A program made the position numbers and the translations under genes. Below the pieces are notes generated by a model. The model had not been told where the DNA came from. It made no database searches and saw nothing but the letters and a program-made list of their open reading frames with translations. Below, piece after piece: positions 1-7,203 of a DNA stretch of 9,598 bases (positions are counted from its first letter, which is position 1; each line of letters starts with the position of its first letter). Source of the DNA: Planctomycetota bacterium (GTDB lineage: Bacteria; Planctomycetota; UBA1135; GCA-002686595); contig JABFRZ010000643.1 of the NCBI GenBank assembly GCA_013140785.1, positions 1 through 9,598 on the forward strand. Direction: 5' to 3'.

Positions 1-420
1 GGGCCGCATGCGCTCGGCGAGCAGCTCCAGGAAGCCGCGCGTGAGCAGGCGACGCCCGTAGTGGCGAGTCTTTGGCCAGGGACAGGGATGGTTGACGATC
101 ACTTCGGACAGCGAATCCAGCGCGAAGGGCCAACGCACCAGCACCTCGGCCTCGCCCAGCAGCGCGCGCGCGTTGCCGAGCTGCGCCGCCCGGAGCCGCC
201 GCAGGAGGTGCGTGGCGGCGGTCCAAGAGAGCTCGATGCCGACGTGGTCGCGCTCGGGGTGCGCGCGGGCCTGCTCCACCAGGAAGGCGCCGTTCCCGAA
301 GCCGAGCTCGAGCACCAGCGGCGCCGTGCGGCCGAAGACCGCGCTCCAGCGGATCGGCCAGGGCTCGCGCTGCCAGTCCACGACGTAGTCCGCGAGCGCG
401 CGGGAGAGCGAACGACCCAT
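1..420 (-). CDS. trmB: tRNA (guanine-N7)-methyltransferase TrmB, 5' part (3' end outside window)
   Basis: TrmB transfers a methyl group from SAM to N7 of G46 in the variable loop of many tRNAs; it is a cytoplasmic Rossmann-fold enzyme. The first 140 codons are read from the ATG at 420 down to base 1 with no stop, so the C-terminal third is missing only because of the window edge. SAM motif I is LELGFGNGAF (residues 37-46), with the acidic end of strand 2 at GIEL (61-64). The family signature, PDPW.K.RH..RR in E. coli, appears at residues 112-124 as PCPWPKTRHYGRR, so the conserved Asp (E. coli D144) is Cys113 while the following His120 and Arg123 are kept. No Shine-Dalgarno precedes the ATG. 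A good promoter lies so close that the transcript may be leaderless. It is divergent from the ankyrin lipoprotein gene. Family assignment is secure; activity is less so because of Cys113. Confidence 0.9.
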   Translation of the reverse strand, partial: MGRSLSRALADYVVDWQREPWPIRWSAVFGRTAPLVLELGFGNGAFLVEQARAHPERDHVGIELSWTAATHLLRRLRAAQLGNARALLGEAEVLVRWPFALDSLSEVIVNHPCPWPKTRHYGRRLLTRGFLELLAERMRP

Positions 421-430
421 CGGGGCCGTG

Positions 431-459
431 CTTATACGGCCGCTCCACACGCCTGTCAC
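431..459 (-). promoter_or_regulatory. Predicted sigma70-like promoter of trmB
   Basis: On the minus strand GTGACA (459-454, 5 of 6 to TTGACA) is followed after exactly 17 bp by TATAAG (436-431, 5 of 6 to TATAAT). Both are conspicuous in such GC-rich DNA. Transcription would begin near 424, only a few bases before the ATG at 420, implying a leaderless or nearly leaderless trmB mRNA. Predicted by eye from consensus only. Confidence 0.5.
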
Positions 460-471
460 CCGAGGCCGTGT

Positions 472-501
472 TTGACCCGTTCCGCGCCGCTCGTCAACAA
501 T
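472..501 (+). promoter_or_regulatory. Predicted sigma70-like promoter of the ankyrin lipoprotein gene
   Basis: TTGACC (472-477, 5 of 6 to consensus), an 18 bp spacer, then AACAAT (496-501, 4 of 6). The start site would be near 508, giving a leader of about 50 nt before the GTG at 560. It stands back to back with the trmB promoter, with only 12 bp between the two -35 boxes, so one regulator could affect both genes. Weaker than the trmB promoter. Confidence 0.35.
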
Positions 502-559
502 GGGGGATGCGGACCCGTAGCGCGGGCCCTCCACTAGGACCCACGACCCCCTGCTCTCC

Positions 560-1585
560 GTGCCGATGCCCCGCGAAAAGCGCCCGCTGTCTTGGATCTT
601 CGCCGCCCTGGTCCCGCTGACCCTCGCGGGCTGCAACGGGGACGAAGGAAAAAAACCGACAGGCCCCGCCGTGGCGGTCGCGGAGAAACCTGCGGCGCGA
701 CCGGAGGAGCCCAAGGCCGCGCCGGGCGTGAAGGGCTACAGAGCGCCGCACGACGGCAAGGCGACGCCACCGCTGATCGAGGCTACCAAGCTGGGCAACC
801 TGGACTCCGTCAAGGCCTTGCTCGACACGGGCGTGGATGCGAACACGACGCGCGGGAACGGCCTGACCGCCCTGCACATCGCCGCGGGCGAGAACATGCT
901 CGAGATCGCCAGGGCGCTGCTCGCCAAGGGTGCCGATCCGAGCAAGGCCTTCGAGGGCGGGATCACACCCCTGCACATGGCCGCCGCGAATCCGAACGGC
1001 CTCGAGATGGTCAAGCTCTTGCTCGAGAGCAAGGCCCCGTCCGAGGCCAAAGACGGCCCGCAAGGTCAGACGCCGCTGTGCGCCGCGGCGAGGCTCGGCC
1101 ACCTCGAGAACGTGCGCGCTCTGCTCGGCGCGGGGGCGGATGTCGCGGCCAGCGACAAGAAGAAGCGGACGCCGCTGATCCTGGCCGCCATCGGCGGGTA
1201 CCTCGAGATCGTTCACCTCCTGCTCGACAAGGGCGCGCTGATAGACGCCCAGGACGTGGATCAAGGTTCGGCTCTGCACGCTTCCGCCAGTTTTGGCCAT
1301 GCGGAGGTCACGGCCGCGCTGCTGGCGCGCGGCGCCAAGGTGGACATCCAGGACGTCCGGAAGATGTCGCCGCTGCACTGGGCGGCCGGCTCCAATCACG
1401 GCGACATCGTCGATCTCTTGCTCGCCAACGGTGCGAACATCCTGCTGAAGGCCGAAAAGGACGCTACGCCCGCGATGCTCGCGGAGAGCAGGGAGCTGGC
1501 ACAGCGTCTGTCGGACCTCGAGAAGGCTGCCGGCGGGCCCGGCCTCGATCCGACCAAGCTTCCAGAGAAGCCGGGCAAGAAGTAG
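560..1585 (+). CDS. Ankyrin-repeat lipoprotein
   Basis: A 341-residue exported protein. A basic N-terminus and hydrophobic core (residues 10-22) lead to a lipobox L22-A23-G24-C25, so Cys25 should be lipidated and the protein anchored to a membrane outside the cytoplasm. A Lys/Pro/Ala-rich linker (about 30-68) precedes eight ankyrin repeats whose T/S/P-P/A-L positions fall at residues 70, 103, 136, 171, 204, 237, 270 and 303, a nearly perfect 33-residue period. The last repeat is degenerate and the protein ends in a charged tail. Ankyrin repeats bind other proteins; no catalytic domain is present and the partner is unknown. An in-frame stop at 518-520 limits the start to GTG 560 or ATG 566 (two residues shorter); both leave the signal intact and neither has a clear Shine-Dalgarno. 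It is convergent with the next gene, 7 bp away. Confidence 0.88.
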   Translation: MPMPREKRPLSWIFAALVPLTLAGCNGDEGKKPTGPAVAVAEKPAARPEEPKAAPGVKGYRAPHDGKATPPLIEATKLGNLDSVKALLDTGVDANTTRGNGLTALHIAAGENMLEIARALLAKGADPSKAFEGGITPLHMAAANPNGLEMVKLLLESKAPSEAKDGPQGQTPLCAAARLGHLENVRALLGAGADVAASDKKKRTPLILAAIGGYLEIVHLLLDKGALIDAQDVDQGSALHASASFGHAEVTAALLARGAKVDIQDVRKMSPLHWAAGSNHGDIVDLLLANGANILLKAEKDATPAMLAESRELAQRLSDLEKAAGGPGLDPTKLPEKPGKK

Positions 1586-1592
1586 GAGCGTT

Positions 1593-2861
1593 TCAGCGCT
1601 CGGCCGGGGCCGCGTCGCCTGTGCGCTCCGCGCGCTCCGCCCCGTTCAGCCGCGCGATGAGCTCGGCGGCCATTCCCGCCAGACACAGCGGCACCGGCAC
1701 CCACAGGTACACGAAGTAGCGGTCCCAGAGGTGCGGGAAGACGACGTAGCGCACGGCCGTCGCCACGAGCAAGCCCGCGAGCACGGCCACGTGCACGTCG
1801 AACGCCTTCAGACGTGAGCGCAAGGCCAATGCGATGCCTCCCGCCGCCGCCGCGCAGTACGTCAGCACGAAGTTGGAACCGCGCACGAAGGACCCGTCGG
1901 AGGCGCCGTCGTAGCCGTGATAGCTCAAGCCCGCGAGTCGTTCCTTCATGCCGAGCAGATACAAGCGTGGCTCGAATGGAATCACCTCGTCGAAATCGCC
2001 CACGCGGATCCACGCGCAGCTGAAGGCCGCCCACCAGCCCGGGTCGCGCGCGCTGCGGGATACCGCGAGGTACAGCACGAGGCAGATGGCCAGCCACGCC
2101 AGCAGAGACCCGTTCGAGGGCCGGCGCGATCGTTCGACGAGCAGGAACAACGCGGCCGCGACGCCGCCAGAGATCAATACGAAGTCCGAGCGCACCAGGA
2201 TCGCGAGCGTCAAGAGCGTCGCGCTCGCGAGGAAGGCGCGCTGCTCGAGCACGAGGTAGAGCGACAGCACCACCAGGAACGTGGCCATGCCGTCGGGCGT
2301 CGAGGCCGGCACCAGCGACAGCACCGGCGGCGAGTACAGGATGCCGAGCGCGAATACCGCAGCCGGTCCGAGCGCGAAATGGCGCGTCGCCCAGAAGAGG
2401 ACGAACAAGGCCGTCAGGCCCCAGAAGATCAGATTGGGCACGGCTGTGGCGGCGACCAACGGCACTCCGAGCGCGTTCAGGCCGCACACGGTGGCCGTGT
2501 ACAGGTAGCGCCCGCGGTGGAATCCGAGGTTGGCGTCGAAGGCCTCCCAGTCCTTGGCGATGCGCTCGCGATACGGCCCCGCCGCGGTCGGCGAGCCCCC
2601 GCTCGTGAAGTCCACGAACACATCGGGCGGCAGCTCGGCCGCGAGCACCTCGTAGGTCCGCCGGTGAACGGCCTCGGGATCGTCCTCGACCCACTCGAGC
2701 GCCAAGGCCACGTAGTCCACCAGGTCGAAGTTGAGGGCCGGCCGGCGGTACCCGGCGACGAGGGCGCAGCTCACCGCGCCGAGGAACGCGAGCACGCCGA
2801 GCGCGCCGAACGCGAGCTTGGTCAAGCACAGAGATCGGGCTTCACCGAGGGTCGTGCTCAT
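1593..2861 (-). CDS. Polytopic membrane protein, GT-C glycosyltransferase-like
   Basis: A 422-residue protein with about 9-11 hydrophobic helices (first about 15-37, last about 380-402). The layout fits the GT-C fold, whose members transfer sugars from lipid-phosphate donors on the outer face of the membrane. An acidic first outer loop (D46, D49 after helix 1, then a long polar stretch to about 118) fits the usual catalytic Asp position. LVRSDF (222-227) sits in mid-protein and DRYFVYLWVP (380-389) in the last helix, resembling the Arg-Tyr..Pro motif of GT39/PMT_2-like proteins. No family can be named firmly, and the substrate is unknown. The ATG at 2861 has AGGAG only one base upstream, closer than a normal ribosome site. 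The tail is rich in AER repeats. It is convergent with the ankyrin gene, without a visible terminator, and divergent from the methyltransferase. It resembles the membrane protein at 7204-8511 in plan. Confidence 0.75.
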   Translation of the reverse strand: MSTTLGEARSLCLTKLAFGALGVLAFLGAVSCALVAGYRRPALNFDLVDYVALALEWVEDDPEAVHRRTYEVLAAELPPDVFVDFTSGGSPTAAGPYRERIAKDWEAFDANLGFHRGRYLYTATVCGLNALGVPLVAATAVPNLIFWGLTALFVLFWATRHFALGPAAVFALGILYSPPVLSLVPASTPDGMATFLVVLSLYLVLEQRAFLASATLLTLAILVRSDFVLISGGVAAALFLLVERSRRPSNGSLLAWLAICLVLYLAVSRSARDPGWWAAFSCAWIRVGDFDEVIPFEPRLYLLGMKERLAGLSYHGYDGASDGSFVRGSNFVLTYCAAAAGGIALALRSRLKAFDVHVAVLAGLLVATAVRYVVFPHLWDRYFVYLWVPVPLCLAGMAAELIARLNGAERAERTGDAAPAER

Positions 2862-3234
2862 GCTCCTAAGTGCGGGTTGCGCCGGAGGCTCGCGTCATCC
2901 AGGAGCGAGGCCGAGGAAGGGAGACACATCGATCGAGCGTCGGCGCGGAGCGGCGGGAGTCTAGCCTACGGCCTGCGCCGAGCCGAGGTCGATTGGCGGC
3001 GTCGGCGGTTCTCGTTCGTCCCACCACGAATGCGCGCTCGGCGTTCGCGAGCACGCCGGTGGATCCGTCTCGATCCGGCGTGCACCCGAGCAATTTCTTC
3101 CCGGTCGCGTGGGTCCGCGAGCCGCGGGAGAACGCACGAGTTCCAATACGAGAAGGAACTTTGCTGGCGCTGCCTGCGAAGGCGGAAGAATGCGCGTAGG
3201 ATGAAGGGCCTTCCCCCCAGCAGCGCCTCTGGTC
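2862..3234. other. 373 bp divergent intergenic region, no credible gene
   Basis: This separates the starts of the GT-C-like gene (leftward) and the methyltransferase gene (rightward). Open frames crossing it give Arg/Ser/Pro-rich translations without recognisable domains and look like products of base composition. It is more AT-rich in places (about 3096-3200) than its neighbours, as expected for a regulatory region. It should hold promoters for both genes, but I found no pair of hexamers as good as those upstream of trmB. TAGACT (2963-2958, minus) and TAGGAT (3197-3202, plus) are possible -10 boxes without convincing -35 partners. Confidence 0.55.
3139..3160. repeat. Short inverted repeat, possible operator
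   Basis: AGTTCC (3139-3144) and its exact reverse complement GGAACT (3155-3160) are separated by 10 bp, so the half-site centres lie 16 bp apart. It is about 75 bp upstream of the methyltransferase start and directly abuts TTGCTG (3161-3166), which weakly resembles a -35 box. A 6-bp arm can arise by chance, and there is no T-run to suggest a terminator. Confidence 0.2.
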
Positions 3235-4125
3235 ATGAAGCAGCAGCCCCTCCTTGCCAAACCACAAGACGCCGTCCTGCAGCCGTTCCGCCCGGCCGCG
3301 GCGTCGAGCGGGTACCAGCGGATCGAGCTCGAGTATCCGGTTAACCCCAAGCCGCGCTCGCTGCGGGGCGGCCGCGCGGGTGAGCGTTTGATGGCCCAGC
3401 TGGCGGCGAGCCGGCCCGCGGCCCGAGTCCTGATCGAGCAGGCCGCGCGCTTCCACGAGCAGTTCCTGGCCATCCCCCTAGAGGCCCAGCCCGGCGCTAC
3501 CGGACCGAGCTGGATCAACGGCTGGTTCCCGGGCTTGGACGCCGTGACGCTCTACAGCCTGCTGGCGACCCGGAACCCGCGCCTATTCGTGGAGGTGGGC
3601 TCGGGCAACTCCACGCGCTTCGCGCGCCGCGCCATCCGCGACCACGGCCTGCGCACGCAGATCATCTCGATCGATCCCTGCCCGCGGGCCGAGATCGACG
3701 CGATCTGCGACCAGGTCGTGCGCGAGCCGCTGGAGAACGTGGACATGGGAGCCCTGGGCCGAGTGACGGCCGAGGACCTGTTGTTCGTGGACTCGAGCCA
3801 CCGCTCGTTCCAGAACTCCGACGTGACGGTGTTCTTCACCGAGATCCTGCCCGCGTTGCCGCCCGGGCTGGTGTACGGGATGCACGACATCTACCTGCCC
3901 GACGACTACCCGACCGAGTGGGCCGCGCGCTTCTACAGCGAGCAGTACCTGCTGGCGAGCTACCTCCAAGGCGGCGCGGACGGCGACGAGATCCTGGCGC
4001 CGCTCGCGTATCTCTGGCAGGACACGGACCTGCCGTCGGCCTTCGCGCGCACCTTCGATCAGCTCGGGCTGGCCCCGGGGCTGCGCTACGGCAACTCCTT
4101 CTGGATGCGCAAGGGGTCGGGCTAG
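3235..4125 (+). CDS. Class I SAM-dependent methyltransferase (Methyltransf_24-like)
   Basis: A 296-residue soluble protein with a Rossmann methyltransferase core. Motif I is FVEVGSGNSTRF (118-129), strand 2 is IISIDP (143-148, D147 likely contacting SAM ribose), and motif LLFVDSSH (182-189) is followed by a helix and GMHDIYLP (215-222). This order matches family 24-type small-molecule O- or N-methyltransferases, whose Asp/His residues in the last two motifs often bind a metal or the acceptor. The N-terminal NPKPR (37-41) and PSWINGWFPGLDA (91-103) and the C-terminal SEQYLLASYL (235-244) look like family-specific blocks. I recall this family near polysaccharide genes, but the substrate cannot be read from sequence. 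The ATG at 3235 keeps the N-terminal block and has no clear Shine-Dalgarno. It is convergent with the SGNH gene (16 bp gap, no hairpin seen). Confidence 0.85.
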   Translation: MKQQPLLAKPQDAVLQPFRPAAASSGYQRIELEYPVNPKPRSLRGGRAGERLMAQLAASRPAARVLIEQAARFHEQFLAIPLEAQPGATGPSWINGWFPGLDAVTLYSLLATRNPRLFVEVGSGNSTRFARRAIRDHGLRTQIISIDPCPRAEIDAICDQVVREPLENVDMGALGRVTAEDLLFVDSSHRSFQNSDVTVFFTEILPALPPGLVYGMHDIYLPDDYPTEWAARFYSEQYLLASYLQGGADGDEILAPLAYLWQDTDLPSAFARTFDQLGLAPGLRYGNSFWMRKGSG

Positions 4126-4141
4126 CTGCCTACACACCGCG

Positions 4142-5671
4142 TCACTCCAGCGCGAGCTGATCCAGCACGAAGCTGATGCAGTGTTGCCGGTAGGGACCGG
4201 CATAAACGTAGTCGCTGGTCTCCAGGTGCACGGTGACGCCGCCGCGGGGTTTGATCGACTTCGGCACGGGGAAGCGCACGTCGAAGGGCTGGCCGGGGAC
4301 GAGTTCGTGCTCGCCCAGCGCGACCCCTTGGATGCTGGCACGGACGCGCGCGCCCGCCAGCTCGGCGCGATCCAGCGCTCGGCCGCGCAGCCTCAGCACC
4401 CCATGGCGCGACCTCTTGCGCAGGAAGAAGGAGGCGAAGGGAGAGACTTGCCCTTCCTTGTCGAGGCCCGTGTACACGTGACGCCACTCGAGGTCGGCGA
4501 AGCTCGCAGGCTCGAGGCTCGAGACGGAATCGTATGGCGCCTTCCATGCCTGTTCGGGCTGCGGGGCGGTCGCGTCGTTCCAGGCCTGCGTGAGCTCCGC
4601 CAGCGCGGGCACTTCGACCTCGGGCCAGGGAGTCAAGGCGAGCTGCGGCAAGAGGGCCCGCTCGCGGGTCAGGGTGAACAGGAGGCGCGCGACCAGCTCG
4701 TGCCCCGCGCGGCTCCAGTGCTGGTTCGCTGGCCCTTGGATCAGATCGGGCTGCGTGACGAGCCGCGACGGCAGGGCGGCGAACTCACTGGGCTCGAGGT
4801 GCCGCTTCAGGAAGTGGCACAGTCGGCCGCTGTGGTTTGCCCAGTGCGAGATGGCGACGTAGCGCGCGCCGGACTGGCGCACCAGCGAAGCGAGCTTCCC
4901 GATCGCCTCGGCCAGCTCCGAAAAACGCTGGCGGCTCTCGTGGTCGAGACCGAGCAAGAGGTAGTTCCCGTTGAGGGGCGAGGAGTACTGGATCGGGAAG
5001 ATGTGCGCGACCAGCGCGTCGGTGCGCCGCATGGTGAGCGGCGCGAAGGCCGAGAGCCCGCCGAACCCGCGCACGCCCATGTTGTCGTCCAGGTCGTTCG
5101 TGATCAGGATGTGGAACACTAGATCGGGCGCGAGCTCGGTGAGCATGCGCCGCAGCCAGGCACACTCGGAGACCACGTTCCAGCCGCCGATGCCGATGTG
5201 GAGACACTCGATCGGTCCCGTCCAGCCGGTCGCGTGCTCGGCCAGGTAGCGCTCGAGGAACACGCCCAGGCGATCCTCGGCCTCGACCCCGAAGCCCTGC
5301 ACGAAGGAATCGCCCAGCAGCACAATGCGCAGCACCCCGGGAGGCTTCGGGAGCTCGAAGGTTTTCTCGCGCAGCCCGAGGGCGTTCGTCTGCGTCAGCA
5401 CGCCCGCGGCGATCGTCTTGTGCAAGTTAGGCTGCAGCATGCGACCGACCTCGGGGTCGTTGTGCGAGTCCCAGGCACCGACGGAGGCGGCGGTCATGCG
5501 CCGCACGATCTCGTCGCGCAAGGCCGGGTCGGCCAGCGCGGCCTGGGTGTTCAGGCCGTCCAGCCTGGAGCCGCCGCGCCACGCGAGCCAGCCGAGGAAG
5601 CCGCACGCCAGCAGCAGGGCCAGGGTCGAGCTGGAGAGGAGCGCGACCAGTTTCTTCTCACCCGTGGTCAT
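4142..5671 (-). CDS. Membrane-anchored SGNH/GDSL-type hydrolase with C-terminal beta-rich domain
   Basis: A 509-residue protein. One N-terminal helix (about 8-31) acts as an uncleaved anchor or signal, placing the rest outside the cytoplasm. TNALGLRE (95-102) leads into block I GDSFVQGFGV (120-129, nucleophile S122). Block II is GIGG (160-163) and block III ITNDLDDN (190-197, oxyanion N192). Block V is NQHWSRAGHELVA (316-328), with H318 as the expected base. Relatives usually have Asp-x-His-Trp here; Asn316 replaces the Asp. A C-terminal segment (about 395-509) looks like a beta-sandwich ending in SFVLDQLALE. SGNH enzymes remove or move acyl groups, including on surface polysaccharides; the substrate here is unknown. 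Last gene of a probable operon, starting 28 bp after the sulfatase-like gene. The ATG at 5671 has only a weak GACGAG about 10 bases upstream. Confidence 0.82.
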   Translation of the reverse strand: MTTGEKKLVALLSSSTLALLLACGFLGWLAWRGGSRLDGLNTQAALADPALRDEIVRRMTAASVGAWDSHNDPEVGRMLQPNLHKTIAAGVLTQTNALGLREKTFELPKPPGVLRIVLLGDSFVQGFGVEAEDRLGVFLERYLAEHATGWTGPIECLHIGIGGWNVVSECAWLRRMLTELAPDLVFHILITNDLDDNMGVRGFGGLSAFAPLTMRRTDALVAHIFPIQYSSPLNGNYLLLGLDHESRQRFSELAEAIGKLASLVRQSGARYVAISHWANHSGRLCHFLKRHLEPSEFAALPSRLVTQPDLIQGPANQHWSRAGHELVARLLFTLTRERALLPQLALTPWPEVEVPALAELTQAWNDATAPQPEQAWKAPYDSVSSLEPASFADLEWRHVYTGLDKEGQVSPFASFFLRKRSRHGVLRLRGRALDRAELAGARVRASIQGVALGEHELVPGQPFDVRFPVPKSIKPRGGVTVHLETSDYVYAGPYRQHCISFVLDQLALE

Positions 5672-5699
5672 GAGGTGCTGCTCGTCAGATCGTCTCCAC

Positions 5700-7157
5700 T
5701 CAGTCGCCGTCGTCGTCGCCCGAGGAAGAGCCGCCCAGATACCCGATCGAGCGCAGCTCGTTCTGCGTCTCCTGATCGAGTTCCACCGCGGCGCGCGCGT
5801 GCACGGGCTGCGCTCGTTGCAGGAGTGCGGTCGTCAGGGCTGCGGTCACTTCGGGTCGGGCTGCCGCGAGGTTCACGCGCTCGGTCGGGTCGTGCTCGAG
5901 GTCGTAGAGCTCGAAGCGCGCCGGGTCGCCGCTCGCGATCAGCTTGAACGGCCACTCGACCAGCGCGCGCCGCGGCTCGCCGTAGAGGCTGTTCTCCGCG
6001 TACAGCCGGCGCGGGCCGGGCGCGCCGCCGCCGCCCAGCGCCGGCCACAGCGACACGCCGTCCAGGTCCTCGCGCCGCGCGAGCCCGAGCGCTTCCAGCA
6101 GCGTTGGCATGACGTCCACGAGCGACACCGGCTCCGCGCGCCGGCCCGGCCGGACGCCGTGGCCCCAGACGACGAACGGGATGCGCAACAGCTCCTGATA
6201 CAGCGTGTGGCCGTGCTCGAGCCTCCCGTGATCCAGGAACTCCTCGCCGTGATCGGCGGTGAGGAGCACCAGGCCCCGCTCGAGCACCTTGCGCGCCGCG
6301 AGACCGTCCAGGAAGCGCGCGAGTTGCGCCGACACGAAGGCCACTTCCTCGTCGTAGACGCCGCGCAGGAAGGCCTGGTCGGCTGGTTCCAGCTCGAGCT
6401 CGCCGCCGTTCACCTTGCGCACGAGCGCAGGCTCGATCGGCGTTGCGAGCGTTCCGTGATAGCCGGCCGTGAGTCGTCCGGCCACCGCAGGCGGCGGGTC
6501 GTAGGGCAGGTGCGGGTCGAGCAGGTGCAGCAGCAGGAACCAGGGCGCGGCGGGCGCGCGTGCGTCGATCCACGCGAGGGCCTGATCCACCATGACGTCC
6601 GCTGCGCGCTGGTCGCGAAACTTGCTGCGGCTGAAGTCGTAGCTGTCGAAGCCCTGATCCAATCCGAAGCCGGGCCAGAGGAACGAGTTGGTCACGAACG
6701 CGGCGGTGGCGTAGCCGTGCTCCGAGAGTCGCGCGGCCAGGCGCGGCGCCGCGGCGTCGAGCCCCACGAATTCGTTGCGCGTGCCGCCTTCGGGCAGCGC
6801 GACCTCGCGCCGGCCCGAGCCGTGGTTCGCCGGGTAGCGCCCCGTGAGCAACGAGCCAACGCTCGGGAGCGTCCAGGGCGCGGTCGAGAAGGCGTGCTCG
6901 AACACCGCTCCACGCCCAGCCCACTCGTCGAGGGACGCGGAGGTCGCGTGCCGATAGCCATGGAAGCCGAGCCCGTCGGCGCGCAGCGTATCGACGACGA
7001 TGATGACGATGGGCCCACCCTCCGGTAGGCCGCTCGGCTCGCGCGCGCACCCAGACGCCAGCGCGAGCACGGCCATGGCAGCCGCGACGTTTCGCCGTGT
7101 CGGACGGCGCTGTTCGCGCTCGTTCGTGTGAACGGAGATCCGGCGAGGCGTGCGCAT
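5700..7157 (-). CDS. Sulfatase/alkaline-phosphatase superfamily lipoprotein with Thr at the nucleophile position
   Basis: A 485-residue protein from the ATG at 7157. The basic N-terminus (TRRN at 20-23) and hydrophobic stretch end in a lipobox L33-A34-S35-G36-C37... with Cys37 lipidated, so it acts in the envelope. Metal ligands are visible at VVDTLRAD (54-61, D56), LLDPHLPY (212-219), LTADHGEEF (299-307, D302-H303) and HGH (315-317). The nucleophile segment is APWTLPSVGSLLTGRYP (93-109): Thr96 stands where FGly sulfatases have Cys or Ser, so formylglycine chemistry is unlikely and hydrolysis or transfer of phosphate, phosphodiester or sulfate by Thr is more plausible. A SIGYLGG block near the C-terminus, frequent in this branch, precedes an acidic tail (GDDDGD). 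The frame opens upstream to 7283, but that stretch overlaps the previous gene and hides the signal peptide. Middle gene of the operon. Automated tools will call it 'sulfatase'; the substrate is not known. Confidence 0.87.
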   Translation of the reverse strand: MRTPRRISVHTNEREQRRPTRRNVAAAMAVLALASGCAREPSGLPEGGPIVIIVVDTLRADGLGFHGYRHATSASLDEWAGRGAVFEHAFSTAPWTLPSVGSLLTGRYPANHGSGRREVALPEGGTRNEFVGLDAAAPRLAARLSEHGYATAAFVTNSFLWPGFGLDQGFDSYDFSRSKFRDQRAADVMVDQALAWIDARAPAAPWFLLLHLLDPHLPYDPPPAVAGRLTAGYHGTLATPIEPALVRKVNGGELELEPADQAFLRGVYDEEVAFVSAQLARFLDGLAARKVLERGLVLLTADHGEEFLDHGRLEHGHTLYQELLRIPFVVWGHGVRPGRRAEPVSLVDVMPTLLEALGLARREDLDGVSLWPALGGGGAPGPRRLYAENSLYGEPRRALVEWPFKLIASGDPARFELYDLEHDPTERVNLAAARPEVTAALTTALLQRAQPVHARAAVELDQETQNELRSIGYLGGSSSGDDDGD

Positions 7158-7203
7158 GGACCCGGAAGGTAGCAAAATCGCCGCGCAGCGAAGGCGCCTC
7201 GCG

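Noticed and set aside
494..1399. A 301-codon minus-strand frame opposite the ankyrin gene
   Set aside because: It is antisense to a well-supported ankyrin protein; any periodicity in it only mirrors the 33-residue repeats.
592..1719. A 375-codon plus-strand frame overlapping the ankyrin gene
   Set aside because: It is the -1 frame of the ankyrin gene, extremely Arg-rich, with no repeat structure of its own.
1396..3344. Large open frames over the first GT-C-like gene on both strands
   Set aside because: They are Arg-rich shadows without membrane helices or motifs; the frame at 1593-2861 has coherent helices and GT-C-like motifs.
2866..3518. Small open frames in the 373 bp divergent gap
   Set aside because: They have no domain, signal or membrane segment, and composition is as expected from GC bias.
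4126..4141. Possible terminator between the convergent methyltransferase and SGNH genes
   Set aside because: The 16 bp hold no inverted repeat or T-run. The same is true of the 7 bp between 1585 and 1593.
5698..5725. GTCGTCGTCG-type triplet repeat at the end of the sulfatase-like gene
   Set aside because: It simply encodes the acidic GDDDGD tail and is too short to treat as a repeat locus.
5325..7028. Long plus-strand open frame (567 codons) opposite the sulfatase-like gene
   Set aside because: Its translation is Arg/Ala/Glu/Gln-rich with no domain, and it is antisense to a gene with clear metal-binding motifs. Long antisense frames are expected at this GC.
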